NCBI RefSeq assembly: GCF_004331465.1
Contig: NZ_SJKB01000005.1
Coordinates: forward strand, 1 to 64,000
Source: Kribbella pittospori
Lineage (GTDB): Bacteria > Actinomycetota > Actinomycetes > Propionibacteriales > Kribbellaceae
Direction: 5' to 3'
Length of the DNA stretch: 64,000 nt
Part shown: positions 60,517-64,000 of the stretch, one piece after another
Layout of the letters: each line of letters begins with the position of its first letter
Position numbering within the stretch: the stretch's first letter is position 1
Translations under genes and position numbers: made by a program
The notes under the pieces: model-generated
Databases searched by the model: none
The model's input: only the letters and a program-made list of their open reading frames with translations
What the model was told of the DNA's origin: nothing

Positions 60517-61371
60517 TCAGGACACAGCGACGCGGCGGGTCAGATCGGCGAGCTCACGGTTGAAGTGGTCGGGCTGCTCCAGGTGCACGGTGTGGCCGAC
60601 TCCGTCGTACCAGGCGGCCTCGGCGGTCGGGCAGGTCGCCAGGAGGTGTTCTGCCATCGCCGGGAGCACCACAGTGTCGGCTCTGCCGTGGGTGACCAGC
60701 AGCGGCACCGTGAGCGTCCGCAGTACGTCGTCCTCGTCGATTTCGCGGGCTCCCAGGTTGGCCCGGATCCGGGCCGGGACGGTCATGCTCGCCGCGAGCA
60801 GCAGTTCCGTGTCGTCCGCCGTGAACGGGATGGCCGAGAAGGCCCTGATCAGACCGCGCGCCCCACGAATGTTGGTCGGCAGGTCGTCGGCGATCAGATC
60901 GGGGAAGTTGTCCAGGAAGCCGGGCCCGATCAGTGTGCCGAACGCCGCCGGACCGAGCCGGGCTGCTCCGCCGATGAGGTCGATCCCGCCGATCCGATCC
61001 TCGCCGTACGCTCGCACGTAGTCGCAGATGACGAAGGCGCCGTACGACCAACCCACCACGACCGGTCGGTCGAGGTGCAACTGCTCGATGACCGCGGCGA
61101 GGTCGTCGGCCCACAGCCGGGCGTCGGTGTAGTGCTCCTGCTCCAGCGGCGCCTCGGACATGCCGTGACCGCGCAGGTCGAACGCCACGAGCCGGAACTC
61201 TCCGGCGAGCGCGCTCTCGTATTGCTTCCGCCAGCACAGATGGCTCTGCGACAGGCCGTGGATGAACACGATCGGTGGCCCGTCCGGCCGGCCCCATTCG
61301 CGGACGTGCAGGCGCAGACCACCACCGCCTCGCACGGTGTGGATCGTCGGCTGCTCGATGACTGCAGTCAT
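60517..61371 (-). CDS. Alpha/beta-hydrolase
   Basis: The protein has 284 residues. The oxyanion start PPIVFIHGLSQSHLCWRKQY, the nucleophile elbow VVVGWSYGAFVICDYVRAYG (G-W-S-Y-G), the acid Asp in LLVTHGRADTVVLPAMAEHL and the base His in WYDGVGHTVHLEQPDHFNRE form the full catalytic set. Many such proteins are esterases, haloperoxidase-like or dienelactone-like hydrolases; the substrate cannot be told. Convergent with arc. Confidence 0.9.
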   Translation of the reverse strand: MTAVIEQPTIHTVRGGGGLRLHVREWGRPDGPPIVFIHGLSQSHLCWRKQYESALAGEFRLVAFDLRGHGMSEAPLEQEHYTDARLWADDLAAVIEQLHLDRPVVVGWSYGAFVICDYVRAYGEDRIGGIDLIGGAARLGPAAFGTLIGPGFLDNFPDLIADDLPTNIRGARGLIRAFSAIPFTADDTELLLAASMTVPARIRANLGAREIDEDDVLRTLTVPLLVTHGRADTVVLPAMAEHLLATCPTAEAAWYDGVGHTVHLEQPDHFNRELADLTRRVAVS

Positions 61372-61492
61372 GGTCCCTCCCCTTGGTTCGTTCGGTCGAC
61401 TCGATCGTCACCGGGCGGGGGCAAGGACGGCATCGGGAACGAGCTACGTATCCCTGGCCCACCGCCTACGTATCCGGCGTGATACTGACGAG

Positions 61493-64000
61493 ATGAAGGT
61501 CGGCCCGAGCGACGATGTGTTCGTCGGGCGCGCCCGTGAACTCGAGGCGCTCGAGGGCGCGCTGGACGCTGCTCGGGCCTGCCGCGGAGGAACCGTCCTG
61601 ATCACGGGCGAGGCCGGCATCGGTAAGACGCGGCTGACCTCCGAGCTGTCCGTGCGCGCCCGGGACGCCGGCTTCGAAGTCCTGCTCGGGCGCTCGATCG
61701 ACCTGGTCGGGACCGAATTGCCGTACCAGCCGTTCGCGCAGGCACTGGGTCCGGTCGGTGCCCTCCCTCGGGCAGACGGCCAGCAGTTCCGGGTCTTCGA
61801 GCTCGTCCTGGGTCTGCTGACAGAGCGGGCGGATTCCGCCCCGGTGCTGCTCGTCCTCGAAGATCTGCACTGGGCGGACACCTCCACGCTCGATCTCGTG
61901 GTGTACCTCGCGCAGTACGTCGACGACCGGCCGGTGCTGCTGGTCGGGACGTACCGCGCCGACGAGCGGTCGTCTGCCGAGCGGATGCTCCGGCTCGCCA
62001 ATGGGGTACGGCGTTCGGGATCGGCCCTGCTCGTCGACCTCGGACCGCTCGACCGCGACGAACTGGCCACACTTGTCGCGTCGTACGCCGTCCCGCCACG
62101 GACCGCTGCCTTCGCTGACACGATCGTGGTCCGCTCCGAGGGCAATCCGTTCTTCGCGCAGGAACTGATCGCCGCGGCCCGCGACGGTGGTCTGCCGCGA
62201 GGCTTGCGTGAGCTCCTGCTGCAGCGGGTCGACCGGCTCGACCAGCAGGCCCGGGCGGTCGTCCGGATTGCCTCGGCCGCGGGCCGGGAGGTCGGATACT
62301 CGCTGCTGCGAGCGGTCGCCGTAATGCCCGAGCAGGACGTTCGCATAGCGCTGCGGCAGGCGGTCGAGCACGGCGTGCTGGTCGCCGAACCGGCGACGAG
62401 CAGCTATCGGTTCCGGCATGCGTTGCTGGCCGAGGCGGTGTACGCGACCCTGCTGCCGGGGGAGCGCGAGGAGATTCACGAACACCTCGCCGAGGAGCTC
62501 GCGCGCTCGGGCGCGGCCGCGCCGGCCGAGCTGGCACCGCACTGGGCGGCCGCGGGGCGCATGGCCGAGGCGCTGGCAGCGTCGGTCGCCGCCGCCAATG
62601 AAGCCGTGTCCGTCGCCGGTCTCGCGGAGGCGCGCGCCCATCTGGAGCGAGCGATCTCGCTGTGGCCGGCGGTGCCGAACGCGGCCGAGCTCGCCGGCTC
62701 CGATCTCGGCGGTATCTGTTCGTGGGCCGCCGTGCTTGCCGGCGAGACCGGCGAGGCACCTCGGGCGGTCGAGCTTGTCCGGCAGGCGATCGACCTGGTC
62801 GGAGTCGGCGATCGGCGTCGGGCGGCACTGCTGCAGGTACGCCTGGGGGAGTACCTCCACCAGATCGGCAGCGACCTGTCCGGACTCGCGGCGCTGGAGC
62901 GGGCGGTCGAGCTCGCACCGGCCGAGCCGGTGCCGGATCGGGCGTACGTGGTGGCCTCACTCGCGGGCGGTCTGATGGTCGCGTGGCGCCACGCGGCATC
63001 GGTACGGCTGGCCGAGGAGGCGTTGGCGCTCGCGCGTGACGCCGGTGCCGGCGAGGGCCTGGTTCGGGCGCTGACCGTGCGTGGCGCCGACCTCGTTTAC
63101 CTGGGCAGGACCGAGGAGGGCCTGGCCGACCTCCGTGAGGCGCTGCTGGTGGCCGAGGAGATCGGCGACCGGATCGGGCTGGATCGGGTGTACGTCAACC
63201 TGACCGATTCCCTGACGATGCTCGGCCGGCTGGAGGAGTCCGTCCAGATCGGCCGCGCGGGTCTGGAGGCGATCCATCGGTACGGCCTCAAGAGCGCCGT
63301 ACTGGTCTCGAATCTGATCGAGGCGCTGCTCGCCCGGGGCGAGTGGGACGAGGCCGATGCGCTGAGCACGGCCGCGCTGCGGTCGACGATGGCGAGCTTC
63401 CCGTACATGCTGCTGATGCTCCGAGCCGATCTCGACGTCGGCCGCGGTGACTTCGTCGCGGCGCGGGAGCACCTCGACGCCGCGCTCCAGACGCTGCGCC
63501 CGGACCGTGGCCTGGGCATCTACGACGTCGACCTGGCCGAACTCGCGCTGTGGGAGCGGCGGTGGGCCGACGCCGCAGAGCACACGAACGCGGCCTTGGA
63601 ATCGTTGGGGTCCGTCAGGGCTGAACAGCTTCGGGTGTGGTTCTGTGCAAAGGGGTTGCGGGCACAGGCCGACCTCGCCGCGGTGGCCAGGACCCGACGC
63701 GATGCCGCCGCGGAGCGGAGCGTGCTCGACCGCGCTGACCAACTGATCGCGGTCGCCCGTCGTGCCGGCGAGGACGCCCTACCGGTGACGCCGGTCGGCG
63801 GCGCCTGGCTGGGGCTGGCCGAGGCCGAGTACGAGCGCACCCGGGGCATCGCCGATCCTGGACTGTGGGTGGATGCCGCGGGTCGCTGGGAACTCCTGGC
63901 CCGTGCACCGCTCACCGCCTACTGCCGCTGGCGCCAGGCGGAGGCAGTGGTGACAGCCGGAGGATCGCGGGCCGAGGCAAGCATTCCGGCCCGTTCGGCG
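61493..64000 (+). CDS. Large LuxR-type ATPase regulator, 5' part (runs off window)
   Basis: From ATG 61493 an uninterrupted 836-residue frame reaches the window end. An AAA/STAND ATPase domain opens it: VFVGRARELEALEGALDAAR, Walker A LITGEAGIGKTRLTSELSVR, Walker B APVLLVLEDLHWADTSTLDL, and the RSEGNPFFAQELIAAARDGG helix. Tetratricopeptide-like repeats follow (RAVELVRQAIDLVGVGDRRR, EEGLADLREALLVAEEIGDR, EARAHLERAISLWPAVPNAA). Proteins of this architecture usually end in a LuxR helix-turn-helix, which would lie beyond 64000. Target genes unknown. Confidence 0.88.
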   Translation, partial: MKVGPSDDVFVGRARELEALEGALDAARACRGGTVLITGEAGIGKTRLTSELSVRARDAGFEVLLGRSIDLVGTELPYQPFAQALGPVGALPRADGQQFRVFELVLGLLTERADSAPVLLVLEDLHWADTSTLDLVVYLAQYVDDRPVLLVGTYRADERSSAERMLRLANGVRRSGSALLVDLGPLDRDELATLVASYAVPPRTAAFADTIVVRSEGNPFFAQELIAAARDGGLPRGLRELLLQRVDRLDQQARAVVRIASAAGREVGYSLLRAVAVMPEQDVRIALRQAVEHGVLVAEPATSSYRFRHALLAEAVYATLLPGEREEIHEHLAEELARSGAAAPAELAPHWAAAGRMAEALAASVAAANEAVSVAGLAEARAHLERAISLWPAVPNAAELAGSDLGGICSWAAVLAGETGEAPRAVELVRQAIDLVGVGDRRRAALLQVRLGEYLHQIGSDLSGLAALERAVELAPAEPVPDRAYVVASLAGGLMVAWRHAASVRLAEEALALARDAGAGEGLVRALTVRGADLVYLGRTEEGLADLREALLVAEEIGDRIGLDRVYVNLTDSLTMLGRLEESVQIGRAGLEAIHRYGLKSAVLVSNLIEALLARGEWDEADALSTAALRSTMASFPYMLLMLRADLDVGRGDFVAAREHLDAALQTLRPDRGLGIYDVDLAELALWERRWADAAEHTNAALESLGSVRAEQLRVWFCAKGLRAQADLAAVARTRRDAAAERSVLDRADQLIAVARRAGEDALPVTPVGGAWLGLAEAEYERTRGIADPGLWVDAAGRWELLARAPLTAYCRWRQAEAVVTAGGSRAEASIPARSA

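Noticed and set aside
61466..62999. Long minus-strand frames of 464 and 465 residues over the final regulator
   Set aside because: The plus strand carries an ATPase with Walker motifs; the minus frames are Arg/Pro-rich shadows.

Overview
The window is high-GC actinobacterial chromosome. A mycothiol ligase gene (mshC), a proteasomal ATPase (mpa/arc), F420-type and mycothiol-type enzymes, DUF3090/SCO1664/PAC2 family genes and GTC/GAC-rich codon use all point to Actinomycetota. The gene content fits Propionibacteriales (Kribbella or Nocardioides-like), but genus is an inference.

Region 1 (1-12437) looks like the worn right end of an integrated element. It is bounded by a tRNA-Leu(GAG) gene whose 3' end overlaps the stop codon of a large serine recombinase. 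Coding density is low and broken genes are frequent: a TetR fragment, an hrpA C-terminal scrap beside an IS630-type insertion, a frameshifted XRE/MmyB regulator, a truncated large protein, an ATP-dependent DNA ligase tail, a two-frame unknown protein broken by a 4-bp duplication, and an Rhs/YD-repeat C-terminus followed by a small overlapping membrane protein. A few intact genes (VOC, DinB, SnoaL-like, BON) lie among them.

Region 2 (12438-25454) is ordinary metabolic and regulatory chromosome: a mycothiol-dependent isomerase-like DinB protein, VOC protein, M20 peptidase, lysoplasmalogenase-like protein, a LysR/MFS divergent pair, acetyltransferase, a MarR-ABC exporter operon, ester cyclase (frameshifted), LuxR regulator, DUF5703 protein, aldo/keto reductase, LLM oxidoreductase and undecaprenyl-diphosphate phosphatase.

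Region 3 (25451-35377) is the actinobacterial mycothiol neighbourhood: CorA, histidine phosphatase, DUF3090, SCO1664-like kinase fold, DUF1269, mshC, a secreted protein, L,D-transpeptidase, polysaccharide deacetylase, MerR, PAC2 and a HAD phosphatase. A striking 165-bp nested-palindrome element fills the gap between the phosphatase and DUF3090 genes.

Region 4 (35441-43382) is an oligopeptide/dipeptide ABC importer with two binding proteins, two permeases and two ATPases. A GNRA-loop hairpin sits just before the second permease.

Region 5 (43408-54362) holds a large XRE/NB-ARC/TPR regulator, a SigE-type ECF sigma factor with a membrane-anchored partner, and glycerol catabolism: aquaglyceroporin, glpK, glpD, then a second convergent glpK and an IclR (GylR-like) regulator. 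Region 6 (54407-60452) is RecB-like nuclease, secreted intradiol dioxygenase, site-2 protease, tRNA m1A58 methyltransferase and the proteasomal ATPase. After a strong terminator come an alpha/beta hydrolase and the 5' part of a large LuxR-type ATPase regulator that runs off the end.
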